Below are positions 1-12,512 of a stretch of DNA of 64,000 nt, one piece after another. The position numbers and the translations under genes are program-made. Positions within the stretch are counted from its first letter, which is position 1. Every line of letters starts with the position of its first letter. Below the pieces are notes generated by a model. That model was not told where the DNA came from. It worked only from the letters and a program-made list of their open reading frames with translations, and did no database searches. The stretch lies in the NCBI RefSeq assembly GCF_024868665.1, contig NC_079906.1, positions 8,368,238-8,432,237 of the forward strand. The letters are read 5' to 3'. The stretch is from Triplophysa rosa (Eukaryota > Chordata > Actinopteri > Cypriniformes > Nemacheilidae).

Positions 1-641
1 AAAAGACACATGTGATTTAATGTATCGTAGTTAATTTTATCTGTATAGAACCATAATATTATCTTATATAGATGAAAAAAAATGTTAGTACTCTTTTTTT
101 ACTGGCAATCAGAACTGGTTTTTGCCTTCATGAGGATGCAGTTAAGGCATCTAACAGCTGCAAAAATGACCACTGTGAAAAATAAGTATTAATCTGCTCA
201 AAGAGATGACGCTTGTTAAGAAAACAAGACACAAACGGATTGTTTTGACACATTTTGGAGGCAGTATTTTGATTACATGTAATTACAAAATATCAGTTTT
301 TTGCTTAAACATGATGTTGCGACTGTACAAATAGGCAGTATTTTCTCTTATAAAAACGACTATTTTGACTGTTTAACTCATCATTTACAAGGTTTTGTGG
401 ATCTCAAATTGGAAATGTATGACAATAAACTGTTAAGGGTGCCTTGCACTTTGTTTCCATAAAAATCTATGGCCTCAGACCAAAATATAATGCATACAAA
501 TGTGATTCATAGATGACAGAGAACACCCCCACCCACATCGTTGAAAACTGCCCCTACAATGAATGTTGCCTATGATTAAAAATAGCAGATAAATAAAATA
601 AATACTAATATTAATCTGAAATCTGCCTTTTTATTTTTCAG

Positions 642-692
642 GAACTTGGAGAGGATTGCTATCCTTCAAAAGACTACATCTGCGAAAGTGAG
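642..692 (+). CDS. Penultimate coding exon of an unidentified GPI-anchored-like protein (partial)
   Basis: A 51-bp exon is bounded by a T-rich stretch ending in cag (639-641) and a strong donor, GAG|gtaagaag, at 693. In frame 1 it reads ELGEDCYPSKDYICESE, 17 residues with two cysteines. It joins in phase 0 to the exon at 1712. A second frame is also open, but it runs into a stop soon after the junction, whereas frame 1 leads to a convincing GPI-attachment tail. I do not recognise the protein. The acidic, cysteine-containing segment would be extracellular. The upstream exons lie before the window, and positions 1-641 look like intron. The exon calls are inferred from splice sites and reading frame, not from transcripts. 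Confidence 0.5.
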
Positions 693-856
693 GTAAGAAG
701 TGGAAGGAAACTTTCCAAGCCAATGATTTGAGTAATCTCAAGTAATTCATGTGCATGAGAAAGAAGACGTTTGTTACAAGTCCAAATGAAGAGTTCCTCT
801 GCAAAAACACATATTTTATTTATTTTAAAAATCATTTATATTTTTTGTGCATTCCA

Positions 857-1262
857 ATTAAAGGTCCAGTGTGTAATTTATTTGTAGGATCTATTGACAG
901 CAACGCAATAAAATATACGTAACTATGTCTTCAGAGGTGTATAAAGACCTTACAAAATGAAGCTTTATGTTTTATTATCTTAGAATGAGCTATTTCTATC
1001 TACATACACCGCGGGTCCCCTTGCATGGAATTCACCATGTTGTTTCTACAATAGCCCTAAACGGACAAACTGCTCTACAGAGCGTGTTTCGTAAATACGT
1101 TATCTCCTTCAGCAAAGAAGCGAAAACATGACGACATCTTAGTTCTGTCTCAGCCACCGTAGTGCTTTAAAAGGGAGGGGTGGAGTAAGCCATTGGTTGC
1201 AATTTTCAACCTCACAACTAGATGTCGCTAAATTTCATATTTCAAATTTCATGGCCTTTAAT
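857..1262 (+). repeat. Dispersed repeat family A, copy 1 (intronic)
   Basis: This block shares long near-identical stretches with 19505-19760 and 42040-42375. All contain the words 'ctatgtcttcagaggtgtat' (or close), 'atttctatctacatacag' and 'tagccctaaacggacaaac'. The copy lies in the intron between the two exons of the GPI-like gene. No coding frame is visible. I take it to be a non-autonomous interspersed repeat common in fish genomes; its class is uncertain. Confidence 0.7.
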
Positions 1263-1430
1263 GTCAATCAAACTGAAGTTGGGTTGTTTTAATTAAGTAA
1301 TACTAAATCAAAAGAATACAGCTATTCTACATTATTTTTGATATTTTTTTAAAACTGATTTATCTGCCTGTACCTTTCAAATGTTATTATGAATAATAAC
1401 TGGAGTTTGATTTGGGTGTTGTTCTGCAGA

Positions 1431-1559
1431 AACATGTCCAGGTAGCCTACACATGGTTTTAGGACCAGTTTTGTATTGCGACCAAACTATTACATAGTTG
1501 CTACACAATGCAAAACCCATGATGCTCCTAAAACCATGTGTAGGCAACCTGACATGTTC
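1431..1559. repeat. Hairpin inverted repeat (small MITE-like)
   Basis: Two arms of about 33 bp (1431-1465 and 1526-1559) are inverted copies sharing 'cctacacatggttttagga' and its complement, with a loop of about 60 bp. The unit would fold as one hairpin. It sits in the last intron of the GPI-like gene, about 150 bp upstream of the acceptor. Confidence 0.6.
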
Positions 1560-1711
1560 ATTGTGTTTTAAAAGTCCTTAATTTTTGATGCTAAATATTT
1601 TTGTTGCATTTAATTATTTTGGGGTGAAATGTAAAGTTCTCCTGAGATACACCCATTTTACACAGTCTAGTGCTACATTTCAAATGATTTTGTCAATTTG
1701 ATTGTTCGTAG

Positions 1712-1834
1712 GTTCGTGGCAGTCCACCTAACACAAGGGTAGAAGATCCCAGGAATTCAAGTCCAGGCACAAAAGCCCTGACTGACGTCTTCATGCTCTG
1801 TCTGCTGTTTGCTTTCGGAATCCTCACTATATAA
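1712..1834 (+). CDS. Last coding exon: GPI-anchor-signal C-terminus (partial)
   Basis: After an acceptor (ag at 1710-1711) the frame encodes 40 residues and then TAA at 1832-1834. The first half is polar and rich in Pro, Asn and Ser. A small-residue NSSPG motif (residues 15-19 of the exon) is followed by a hydrophobic C-terminal stretch of about 19 residues ending in GILTI, with nothing cytoplasmic after it. This is the usual layout of a GPI-attachment signal: an omega site with small residues, a short spacer and a terminal hydrophobic tail. A short single-pass membrane protein is the alternative. It joins in phase 0 to the exon at 642-692. The gene is unidentified. Confidence 0.5.
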   Translation, partial: VRGSPPNTRVEDPRNSSPGTKALTDVFMLCLLFAFGILTI

Positions 1835-4300
1835 ACCTACCTGAGCTTCATATGCCTGCATAGGGAGGACAAGGCCGAAGGAAACTCTTCATGATCATCT
1901 TCAGACCAAACTCACACCTCTCTCCTCTATACTGCAACTCTTTTTCCTTTCAAACACACACCAAACCACAAAGAGAGACAACAAAGAGACACATATCGCA
2001 AGGACTGCTGCATATTTGCAAAGGCGGAATGGGAGAGATGCTGAACAAATGACAAAGAAATGGATATTGCTTACTTGATTCCAAAGTAAAGACCTGTTGG
2101 GTATGCCGATGGGTCTTATTGCTGATTGGTGGACCTGGAACTAAAAACCCAGGCACAGAGCTTTCCAGTCTATTCCTGCCGCCCACACTGAACACTAGAA
2201 AGGGGCATCTCGCACAACCCACCAGGCCCGTTGTCCGCAAACGGATTACCCAGAAACATTCTCCATACCGGCACCACTGCCCATTTATCGGATTTTCAGA
2301 GCTCCTCTTTGACAGGTGCTTCAGCTTTCTCATTGTGATTATTCTTTCCGCTTCCGTCTTTTCTCTTCCCTTTGTTCACCAGTCGAACAGGAGTAATTAC
2401 TTTCCCGTTGTCCTTTTTAAACATGAAGCGTTTGAAGTTTAAATCCACAACCTGTCGAGACGGCGCACGGCAGTGACAACTCTCTTCGTATTTTGTTTGA
2501 TTCGGAAAAGAACATTGAGATGAAAGTTGATTTAAACGTACCGGTGGGTGAAGAGGCGCTGATTTTTACGAGAGGATTAGCCGGGGGTCAGTGAGTGTAC
2601 GCTGACGATGGGCTACCCACACATGTATCATTTTGTCTGTGAATATGAATGTTTTTTCTTTCCAAAAGTACAGTTGTTAATTATTACGTAATGTCTTTAA
2701 GTGAAGGATGTTGAGGCTGAAGAAATGTCTAGAATTCTTGAGACGAGCAGCAGGAGAGGAAGGACTGTATGACCGCAGAAGTGCTCAGACCAGTAATCAC
2801 GCTAGTAATTGCAGAATCTATCTCCGACTAAATGGAGAAAAGTTTCAAAGACGGCAAGCACTCTGACACATTCATTGTTACGTAAATCTTCGTGTGCAAT
2901 TTATGATGTGGCCTTACTCTTTGTTTTTCCTCATTATTTTCGAGACGCCAAGGCAGCACGCTGTGTGGGAAAGACAGTTTTTGCGGAGTTTTGATAAGGG
3001 GAAAAAAGTGTATTCAACCCAATTCACAAATTCAGTAAATGCACTAGATTCTTTTATCAACATTCCAAATAATGACGTTAAGAACAGACATCTATATATA
3101 TATATAAATATAAATGTAAAGTACAAATCTGAAAAGATTTATATATTGTGTCTTAGGCTTGTTAAATATGTACCATCGCAGCGGAACAAATGACAAATAT
3201 GAACATACTTTGTGTAAATACGACACTATTGGAAAAAGGAGAAATTCATTAAAGACATGTTGTATCGGTCAGGGTTCATGTGTGTAAACAGATTACCAGT
3301 CAACATCAACGGGATTTTGTTTTTCAGTCAAATAAAAATTGAGCCAATACTTTGTAGAACGAAAGGCTTTATAAGATCAATGCTGTGCAGCTGTACTGTA
3401 ATATTGTTTCTGAAGGATACGATGATTTTAAAAATCCGTTCTATTTTACCATGCCATGCCGAAAACGAATGTTTCTGTGCTTGTTTCTTTCATTGGATTG
3501 AGTCGTTTGAGCAAAGCCCTGAAGTGTGAGTGTTCTGACTAAATGCCGCATTTCTCTATTCGTGCTGTGTTTAAACACTTGAAGTATATAGACGTGTATA
3601 CAGTATATTTTTGACAAAACAAAATATATTTTAAGGGAGTTATTGAGGCAGGTTTGTCATTGTTCGGTGAGAACGAAAACAAATTTAAACGGGGAGAAAA
3701 TGATCTTGGAGCCAGATTGACGTTGATTGGTTCAATGTGGGCACGGACCTACTGGTGAACAGAATTTAAAAAGGAAAAAAAAACATTTGTTGAAATTCTT
3801 TGCAAGTTGTCAATTCACATTCAGTACAAGAGAATTTGAATCTTAATGTATCGAGGTGCAAAGTGCCTGCCAAATAGTCCCCAACACAGTGTTGAATTAT
3901 CAAAAACTGGCGTGGATACAGAACCGCTCTATTGTTGTGTGTGTGTGATAGAGAGAGAGTGTGTGTGTGTATCCTACATGTACAGCATAAATTTGTAACA
4001 CAAAAAATGTCTGGTCGGTGTGTGGGGTGTTTCAGACTGTTTGAATGACAAACGCAAGCTTCACATGCACTTATATGAGTACTCATCTAAAAGAAATGAA
4101 TCCTGATAAAGAGTAGCACTTCACTGTCAGCTTATGCCATGTCACCTGACATTGATAAGACATTGTGATTTGATCAACAGTTCTACGTCATCTCATTGTT
4201 GCTTTGATGTAAGGCTCACCTCCTTTCTGTAGACTGCTGTGAGGTCCAGATATGCTAATGCTGTGCTTGTTTCCTGATCAATAAAGCCACTTCAATTTGT
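1835..4300 (+). other. Long 3' UTR of the GPI-like gene, with poly(A) signal
   Basis: No convincing coding frame follows the stop codon at 1832-1834. The stretch is AT-rich and non-repetitive apart from a GT/GA microsatellite. A canonical AATAAA lies at 4280-4285, with GT- and T-containing sequence downstream that could act as a cleavage region. Another AAATAAA-type signal near 3339 could give a shorter transcript. The UTR extent is inferred from the signal position only. Confidence 0.4.
3935..3973. repeat. Compound GT/GA microsatellite
   Basis: Short runs of (GT)n, (GA)n and (GT)n follow each other within the presumed 3' UTR. Confidence 0.8.
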
Positions 4301-6350
4301 ACCGCTTTCCACATTTGTCACGTCAGTGTTTACTCGAGAACGATATACATTTCAGTTATAGCCAACTCAAATGCAACATCTATTACATATACTGTATGTT
4401 TGCAAGTTTTAGTTTTTTTATTGTTTTTTTATCTTGCTACTAATTTCAGATTTACAGTTCAAATGTGTTCTGTGTACATTAAGTTCTGTGGCAAAAGCAT
4501 CTACAAGCAGAGTTACAAAAATATGAATCGTTTCAAGCAAGTTAACTGATCGATCAAACTTATTGGTGATCACACTGAAGGGGCTTATTTCGCGATAACA
4601 GCCGGCTGCTTGTACATTATCCCGATTATTACACGGCTTCTTTCCAGATGAGAAAAAAACTGGACATAAAATGTGAATTTGAAATATTTTATTAGCTCAT
4701 TTTTACCGAATGCAGACCTTCCGCGAGGAAAAGCCGTTTACTTTCGGTTTTAAAGTAAGAAACGACGTTCAAACGTCACGAACAGGCAAATTGGTTTAAC
4801 CATTTGTAAATATAATGTCATATGTGTTATTAAAAGACTTAGGTATGTTAATTTAGACAAATTCCCATAGTTGATTTTCATTTACATTAACGATCAATTA
4901 ATCGATTACTCGTTAACATTAATACTGAAATATGCCTCTGCAGTGGCATATAGGCATGACAGCGCGCAAAAGCCACGCAAACGCCATCTTCCTCACATGA
5001 ATAAAAAGGTTTCTTTAGTCGCATTGTTAAAATGAATCTGTGTAATTGATATTATAATAAAATTATGTATTTGATAATTAACATATGGACCAATATACAA
5101 CGTGTCACCGCCTCAGACGTGCACTCTGGTAATTGCATATAAGCAGACGCATATCATTGCGCACGTCTGCGTGAGAGAATAGGTTGATTTGTTATTATAA
5201 GCGTGTTATTTTCTTTCTAAATGTGCATAGGACACAGCGCATGGACACTATCGACAGTATTACAGAGAATCTGTAGAATTCGAAGAAGGGCATTTTAACT
5301 CACAAATGTCCATAACGTGTTACAACCTTTAGCGTTCCTGAAGTTGAGACTTGTGTCTCACACTGAGGCATAATTTGCAGGTGGGACGAGTGGGACATGT
5401 CGCCACTTTTTGCCAAATCAATTGTGTCCCGAGCACTTATTTGAATAAAACTAAGCTTGTGGAACAAACGCGCTGTGAACGCGCCGCTTGCGCATCCATT
5501 GTCAAACAACTTGCACTGTGTTTTCAATGGTCATGTATCCTTGGTCAGTTTGTTTCACAGTTTTATCTCTGAATTAAATACATTAGCAAGCATATTTCTA
5601 GAAATAGTGAGACCCACAGTGCATGAATATCAACAATGGCTCGTTTTATTTCCCACAGAATTTGAGGCCTTTTCATAAATGAGAGGCTAATTGGTTTCTA
5701 CTGCATGCAAAGTGCATTCACACACGGTTCAGCCACTGTACGTGATGATACTACAAAACAGCTGTTGATACTCCAGACAGAAATACTGCCTCATTTAATG
5801 AGAGCGATAATGCTCTTTTATCTACAATGTTATTCATCCGATCAATCTAAGTTTGAAATGTCTTCGAGGGAGCCTTTGACTGACACGTGACGAAAGGAGT
5901 TCATTCAGGATATGAATTGGGATCATGTATTTGTTTCAGCTTAATGGCGTTGCCCACATAAAAAAAAAACGGAAATCCATTTTTTACTCTGAGTTTTGCG
6001 CAAATTTACTGTGCAAACTATCTGTGCATTTATCACTTCTGGTATTAAATCATGCAAAGTACGTCTGGAGACTTGAAATCTGTATGAAAATTATTGAGCG
6101 GTAAATACTTTCATCAGTGCAAGTGACAAATTCTTTTGCAGAGGGGAGTGTGCTAATGTTATGTGCTCTGAAATTGATGAACAGTGGGCAACAGGCTTTA
6201 GGAATCTGACTTCAAAAATCGTACCAAGCCAAGCTCTGCATGTCTCTGCTTTTGCTCTGTGCCAACTTATAGACTTGTGCTGTTTCAGCTTACAGCTGTT
6301 CTCCTCTTCCAGCGGACATGACAAAACTAAGCAGTGAGGAAAGACCGAGA
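4301..6350. other. Intergenic stretch, nothing recognised
   Basis: The sequence is AT-rich and mostly unique. The small open frames have no recognisable domain. No terminal repeats, tRNA-like sequences or splice-bounded exons were seen. Confidence 0.4.
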
Positions 6351-6512
6351 TTTACATTCATGCATTTGGCAGACCCTTTTATCCAAAGTGACTTACAGTG
6401 ATTTCAAGGCATACATTATATCAAGATGTGTGTTCCACATGGTCCCAGATTCAAACCTTTTGTGCTGCTGAAGCAATGCTACAGTAGCTGAGCTACAGGA
6501 AGATCATTTTAA
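6351..6512 (-). repeat. tRNA-related SINE fragment
   Basis: It carries the fish SINE signature 'gcatttggcagacccttttatccaaagtgacttacagtg' (6360-6400). A degenerate tRNA-like segment follows, ending in 'gctacagtagctgagctacagg'. Read on the minus strand, that end corresponds to the tRNA-derived head. The poly-A/T side is not clean and the copy is diverged. Confidence 0.65.
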
Positions 6513-7104
6513 AATATATTGAGTTACATTTGTAACTAAAAACATGTTTTTGAAACTGAGTGTAAACAACAAAAACAAGAAAATAGGGATGGTCATGCCA
6601 ACCTCATTGTTGGCTTTCGTCATCTTGATTGCTTTCACTGCTCTGTAAAAGAATGTGTAAGAGCAAAGTGACATCACCAACTACTGGCCTGGCTTGCATA
6701 ATACGCGTTTTTAGGCTATGTTCACACTTGCCATATTTTTGAAGCTGCCAGCGTCTGTTTTACATTATGATCCTATGGAGTAAACTGTATTGTCAAAGTC
6801 CCAATCGCCTATTTAAACGCCACTACTGCCTTCTTTTTGTAGTTCAGAGCGTCTTTTCAAGTTGAAACAATTTCAATTTATCTGAAAAAACTCCCTACGT
6901 GAAGCATATTTTGCCAGCTGACCAATGACAAGCGAGACCAGTCATTTCCATAACAAGAACAACATGCAAAGAAGGTGATTGATCGAGCAGGATCGAGCTC
7001 GAAAAAATAAAATGGCGGCCGAAACACCAGTTGGAGCATAGGTTGGTTTAATTTTCACTTTCAATAACTTTAGATTTTATTTCTAACAAGAAATTAGTTT
7101 TGTA

Positions 7105-7690
7105 CCGGGTCGTTGCCTTCCGTTCACTCCGGCAGACCGATTATTTGAAAATTACGCCTGCGGCCACAATTTTCCAGGTCATGAATATGTGTAGACATTT
7201 CGTTTATTTTCTTTTGAAGATCAGCCACCGTAACCTGCAGTGAATCCACTGAGTTCTCTACGCCGGTGATTCTTTCTTCCGCTTGATCAACTCGCTCAGC
7301 TAATGCCTGAAACTGAACTGTTTGTTCGTTTATAGCAGCTAATACCGTGTTCAATTTCGCATCTATCACATCCATAATCTTTTCAGTTAGCCTTTCGAGA
7401 GCCAGGGTGAAGTTGAAGTTGGAACTTTCTTCCTCCCAGCCATTCGCACCTGCATTTTCCGTGATAACATCACACTCGTCGTCGCCTCTAGCAGGGCCTT
7501 TCTTCTTATTTTGGGGCATGTTGTCAGAACCTTTTAAGAAATATTGATCTAAAGACATGGCACAACAGCCAACTGATCATGCAAAATGATTTCGCAGAGT
7601 GAAAATGTCAAACAAACGGATATTTAAAGTGATGCTACAGGAGCTAGCCGAAAAGCGTGCTTACTCTACGACGCCATCTTCCTTCCCCCC
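7105..7690 (-). mobile_element. 5' fragment of an L1/Tx1-type LINE flanked by a target-site duplication
   Basis: On the minus strand the piece starts with a G-rich leader running into AAGATGGCG (7671-7690), typical of L1 5' ends, and runs through the start of ORF1 before breaking off. Direct copies of 'agaaattagtWttgta' flank it at 7089-7104 and 7691-7706 (15 of 16 identical), a target duplication of L1 size. Unlike ordinary L1 copies, which lose their 5' end, this one keeps the 5' end and lacks the 3' end and poly(A). It may be an internally deleted or prematurely terminated copy. Confidence 0.7.
7124..7558 (-). pseudogene. Truncated LINE-1 ORF1p (N-terminus and coiled coil)
   Basis: This is a 144-codon open frame. 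Residues 1-45 are basic and acidic and likely disordered. Residues about 50-125 are rich in spaced Leu/Ile/Val and Glu/Lys with heptad spacing, as in the trimerising coiled coil of L1 ORF1p. It ends at NFQIIGLPE, the motif that opens the RRM domain of L1 ORF1 proteins, where a stop follows. The RRM and C-terminal domains are absent. Such proteins bind LINE RNA as chaperones; this fragment could at most form the coiled coil. Confidence 0.75.
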
Positions 7691-7744
7691 AGAAATTAGT
7701 ATTGTAGTTTTTATGTGACTGTTTTTTGCAAAGACGCTCTGTTT

Positions 7745-8160
7745 ATAGACGGTTTCATCTTCATCAACAAGATAAATAAACTTCACTGCACATGCAAGTG
7801 CCTGTAGATTATTTCTGATAATAATCAAAAGAAACTGAGAAGAACTGTTACTTGGCTAAACTTGTCTCTCCAATATTTTGAATTTAGACTTTGATACCAA
7901 GCTCAACCGCTAGATGTCAATGTACCATGCGTTTTTTTTAAATGCGACCAAACTACAGGACCCATTAAAAAAATAATAATAATAAAATGAACATACAACA
8001 AAATTCAACAAATCGTTTATTTAATACAATTATTATACAGTAAAATAATAATACAAATTAAATTGAACATACATTAAATGAAATATAAATAGTTATATTA
8101 TTAGACACTAGCCAAACACAAACTGGAAGTTAACTGGGGTTCAGGCACGCGCGCATATAT
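7745..8160 (+). repeat. Dispersed repeat family B, copy 1
   Basis: It begins with 'tagacggtttcatc' and shares long segments with 13017-13478, for example 'gtgcctgtagattatttctgat' and 'aagctcaaccgctagatgt', followed by an AT-rich tail. This copy lacks the clean inverted end that copy 2 retains, so its right boundary is approximate. No coding capacity. Confidence 0.7.
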
Positions 8161-8539
8161 TATTAATCTGCTTTTTGAACTATTTATTTAAACAATTTTG
8201 TGCATCTTGGGGTAAATTCACAGGTGATGATTAGGGTTGGGATGGGCTAGGCTGTGGTGGAATTGTTTCTGCGTGCAAAGTATTAAGTGTTTCTTCAACA
8301 TTTAAGGTTCTGTTTCTTCTAGACTCATTGATGTTCAACCGCTCCTCTACTGTTTGGGACATTACTAGCCAATTCATGTCCTTCCAAAGAGATGTTCACA
8401 GAGTCCAGAAAAGCTTGTGCTTTCATCTTTAAGGTAATTTTCAACATGCTGGAGAAAACGCATTTTTGTCACATTCCCGTTATTTTGTGATATTTTTTCA
8501 CTGTGAAATAATTGAGATAATATTTACTTTTCATTAAAA

Positions 8540-8745
8540 ACTAAAGAGACCCTATAGCTGAAGTGCCAGACAAAAATGTAAAATACCATTTTATGTAAAG
8601 TAAAATGACATGTTTATCATGTTATTTTTACACCGAACCTGTGAATTGGCAGTTTATAGGCCTATACCGCATTTCAAAAATATTTGAAAATTCTGTCAAA
8701 TAAAACCGTAAAATTCCACAAAAATTACATTTTTTTACAGTGTAC
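8540..8745. repeat. MITE-like fragment ending in 'tttttttacagtgta'
   Basis: The AT-rich block ends with 'acatttttttacagtgtaca', the terminal motif also seen at 34445-34465 and 58238-58252. Its other end is not clear. Confidence 0.4.
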
Positions 8746-11106
8746 ACAATACTGAGTTAACGATTATGATTGTATCAGGATACTTTGAACAACATGTAAA
8801 AAATGAATCCAAATGACAATTTTATTTCCTAAACATCAACATGAAGCTTTCAAACAACATTTGTTATATTGTTAACAAAACAATCTGTCAACGTAAGAAT
8901 TAACTGAACCTTCTGCAATCTACATGTAAATAAAAAAGGCATGTCTGTCAAAAAAGTCTGTCACTGAATTGTAACCTTAAAATATATGAGCAAACGTGAC
9001 ACAATCGTCAAAGCGCTCTGATACATATCTTACTTTTTTTTGCTCCACAATATTTGATACATTAATACTATATCTTAGCTTTACTCCGCTAGTACAGACT
9101 TTTTAATTGTGATTTCTTTACTGCATTTTGCATTTTATTCAGGCAATTTATTTTGTCTTCAGGCTGGTTTACAATTTCCCAGAAAACACCATGCACCAAA
9201 ACATCGTTGGAGTTTGGTCTTTAACTTTGATACTGTGTGCAGTGTTGGCATTGTTGATGCCATGTGAGCCCACCGCACTTTCTCTTCAGAAAACAACACG
9301 AAGGGCTACTTCTATTGTTGACAGGGGATAGTGTTGTGTGCAGTAGGGGAATGTTGTGATTTTAATGAGTGTTTATGAATATGTGCTAACGCATATGATT
9401 AATGCAGTGGCATTTTGGGAAGTGAACGGTTGCAGACTAGGCACGTTTTATCCAGTGCATATCTGAACTAATTAGCACTTCATCTGCCCTCTGAAACCAT
9501 GGAGCTGAGTCAGACAGATATGTACACACATACACAGTCAAGATATCACACACGCACATGTCCAATTTAAAATACTACCATTTAAAGAACCCCTGTGGTG
9601 AACATCAAATATTGATGTTGTTTGTATGTCTGTGTGGTGTTTTTAATTAGCTGTAAGACAAACCATGTGCAAATATCATCAGTCAACACCATTGTTGAGT
9701 ATCATTATAAAACTGCAGTTTATCAAAGACAGACTCAAAAACGAGGTTTGAAACCAATTCTACAAGCACGCACTCTAAAAAAAGTAAAAAATTAAGTAAA
9801 TTTGAGTAACTCAAATATTTCTATTACAATTCACCAAAAATTAAAAGTAAATGTTAAAAATATAATTCGTTAATTAAATACTTTTTTCATTAAATAAACT
9901 TAAATAATACATGTAAATTTTATAGAAATTAACCGTTGGATTTTTTTTATTAAAAAAAACGTTATATGTCCCACTGAAAAAAATCAGTTAAATGATTTAA
10001 AAACATTTGATGAAATTAATATAACTGTTTATTTATGTGATATTTACTAAGCCACATGAATTATTTAACCAATCCTGTCACACATCTTAATGATTGGATC
10101 AGGTATTCAGAGCTGGTGTGATGGAGTGGAGGAGTTTGAAGGGTTAAAATGATCAACTAAAGCGTATTTTTAAGGGCACATTTAATAGTTAATAGCAGTA
10201 TATTTGAACTGAGAATGTTGCACAATCCACTATAAAAATACGCCTTTCCATAAACAATAGCTGATACCATCCAATACCATCTATACCTATTTTTGTGAAT
10301 GGTAGTGTACTGTCAGATTTTTACAGCAGTATTCTTTTTCTTTCATATGTACAGATCCTTTTACAATGCATTTAGCTTTACTGCACCAGAATTATATCAT
10401 TTAAAAGTGCTGTCGTCTGGCATTATTATACAGTTTGTGAGCAAATGCATTTAAGGTCCTGAGCAGCTCTACCCACTTGACCCACACAGCAGATATCAAC
10501 TGACAAGAGTCTCTATTTCACCCATTTCGGTCTCTAACAGCCAGAGGAAGGAAGTGAAAGACGTCCTTCTTGGTTCTTCACCTGTAACGCATATGTCTGA
10601 TGACATCTGCAGAACAACAGTCGTCGTGGGCATTCCGGTCTCGGCTGTTAATAATTGATTTGCGTTTAACCCTCACGAGAGTAGTGTGCGTGTCATGAGT
10701 TCCTTCAGCGATGCCGACAGCCCTTTAGTTCTGTGAGTTAAGAGGAAAGCATGAAGCATCAGTGTGTAACCGGAGTCTCCCAACTAGTGCAGAAACAAGA
10801 AGATAAGCCCTATCATGTCTCGCTTACTCAACGCGTTTTCTTTTATTTACTTTATCTTCATCTCCTTCGTATCCCCATACCTCTGATGCAGCGAGCCTAC
10901 AACATGAGGTGTGACCGGGCGGAGGGAGGGAGGATAGAGGAGATGGGCGCCTCAAATGAAATTGAATCCATTTAAAAAACCAAGCTGATGTTTATGCACA
11001 TCACACGCGTCTCCCCTTGTTGCGATACTACTAAAAGGTCAGAAAAATTGCAGTCCACGGCAACTGCTGCTGGTCGGCTTTCTGATAACGTTGCAAATAG
11101 TTCTTA
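8746..11106. other. Intergenic stretch with AT-rich repeat debris
   Basis: No gene is supported. Positions 9770-10060 are very AT-rich and resemble degraded MITE sequence ('aagtaaatttgagtaactc'). Positions about 10470-10720 are unique and of balanced composition and could be regulatory; there is no direct evidence for a function. Confidence 0.35.
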
Positions 11107-11375
11107 AAGGGACAGTTCACCCAAAAATGAAAGATGCCTTGTACATAGAATTGTTCAATAGAATTGAATGTGTTCACCCAAATATAAATAATCTGTCATC
11201 ATTTATTCATCCACATGTGGTTTAAAAGAAAACCTGTATGTGACTCTTTCTTCTGTGGAACACAAAAGAAGATCTTTTGAGAAAAGGTTTTGTGCCCATA
11301 CAATGGATGTCAATGGGGCCCAGTGTTGTTTGGTTACCAACATTCATCAAAATATCTTCTTGCGTGGTTTTTATA
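11107..11375 (+). repeat. MITE family C, copy 1 (5' part)
   Basis: It opens with 'ttaaagggacagttcaccca' and continues through 'ttcttctgtggaacacaaaa', then a central region ('ggatgtcaatggggcccag'). It matches 41303-41572 and the fragment at 29692-29830. The full-length family is palindromic; here the second inverted half is lost after 'atcttcttg'. Confidence 0.75.
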
Positions 11376-12272
11376 GGTTCATCAAGTTCAAATTAGAGTA
11401 CATGTTTTTAAAAAGTACATTTTACATTTTGGGTAAACTCTCCCTGCAGACTTCCATTTATAACTGTACCAACACTTTTTATTCATATTGTAAATGTATT
11501 GTACAGTAATCATTTTGCATCATAATTATTTATTTTGTGCCTCTTTTTCCATTAAACTATGAAAGTGAAAACAACAATCCAACTAAGTTGAATGAATAGT
11601 GTATATGAAATATGAAGGATATACTTTTTTGTACTACTTATTAGATAAAAAAACATCAATAAACATGACGTAAAGATTACTAACTCCACTTACTAACTTG
11701 CTCTTAGCACTTCAGAAAACCTCACTGTTGATTTTCTCCTTTAGCTTTAGCCGAAACTCACTTTTGAACTCACGTCATGTCTACAGATATCCATTATGTG
11801 AATTGGATACCGCCATTAATAGAATTTTGGTGGGGGCGTCATGCTAGAGTGCTCTGTCTCTGACAACACAGGAAGCATTGCTGGATGTATGTGTCAGCAC
11901 ACAACTGAATGGAGCGGACATGCAAATTATAGAGGTGAAGAAAGGGCTTCTGAGGACTATTAGACTGCACAAACCAGGGAAGGAAAACCAGAGCTTGGCG
12001 TAGATGCTAAGACATTTCAGTGAAGTTCTTAAGAGGTGCCGCCCAACACTGGTCAAATTCACATTTGCAAAGACAAAGCCTCTCACATTTCATGTAACAA
12101 GCAAAGTTTTGCCCTTTGAACTTTGTAATGGACATATTTCAATTTTAGTGTCAGTTGTAGCTCGACAAGAGTTGAGAAGGCAGCAGAACTTTAGAGTTAC
12201 ATCTGGAATAAGCAAGTTCTTTGAGGAAAAACTACATACATTTGATATTTCCAACAAAATGAAAATAGACTA

Positions 12273-12512
12273 GGGGCCGGTTTCCCGGACAAGGATTATC
12301 TTAAACCAGGACTAGGCCTTAGTTAATTTAGGATAATTAAGTAATTTTAAAAAGCATACTTTACAAAAAAACATTACTGTGTGCATCTTGAGACAAAACA
12401 ATGGCAGTGATACATTTTAAGATACATCAGTGCAAGTTGTTTACGATCAAGGCATCTCTCACGTTTAAGTTAGACTGAGACTAGGCTTAAGCCCTGTCCG
12501 GGAAACTGCCCC
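12273..12512. mobile_element. MITE D with terminal inverted repeats and TA flanks
   Basis: The ends 'ggggccggtttcccggac' and 'gtccgggaaactgcccc' are inverted copies (one base change and one length difference) and sit between TA dinucleotides at 12271-12272 and 12513-12514. The 240-bp interior has no coding frame. TA flanking suggests mobilisation by a Tc1/mariner-like or similar transposase; the superfamily is not proven. Confidence 0.75.
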
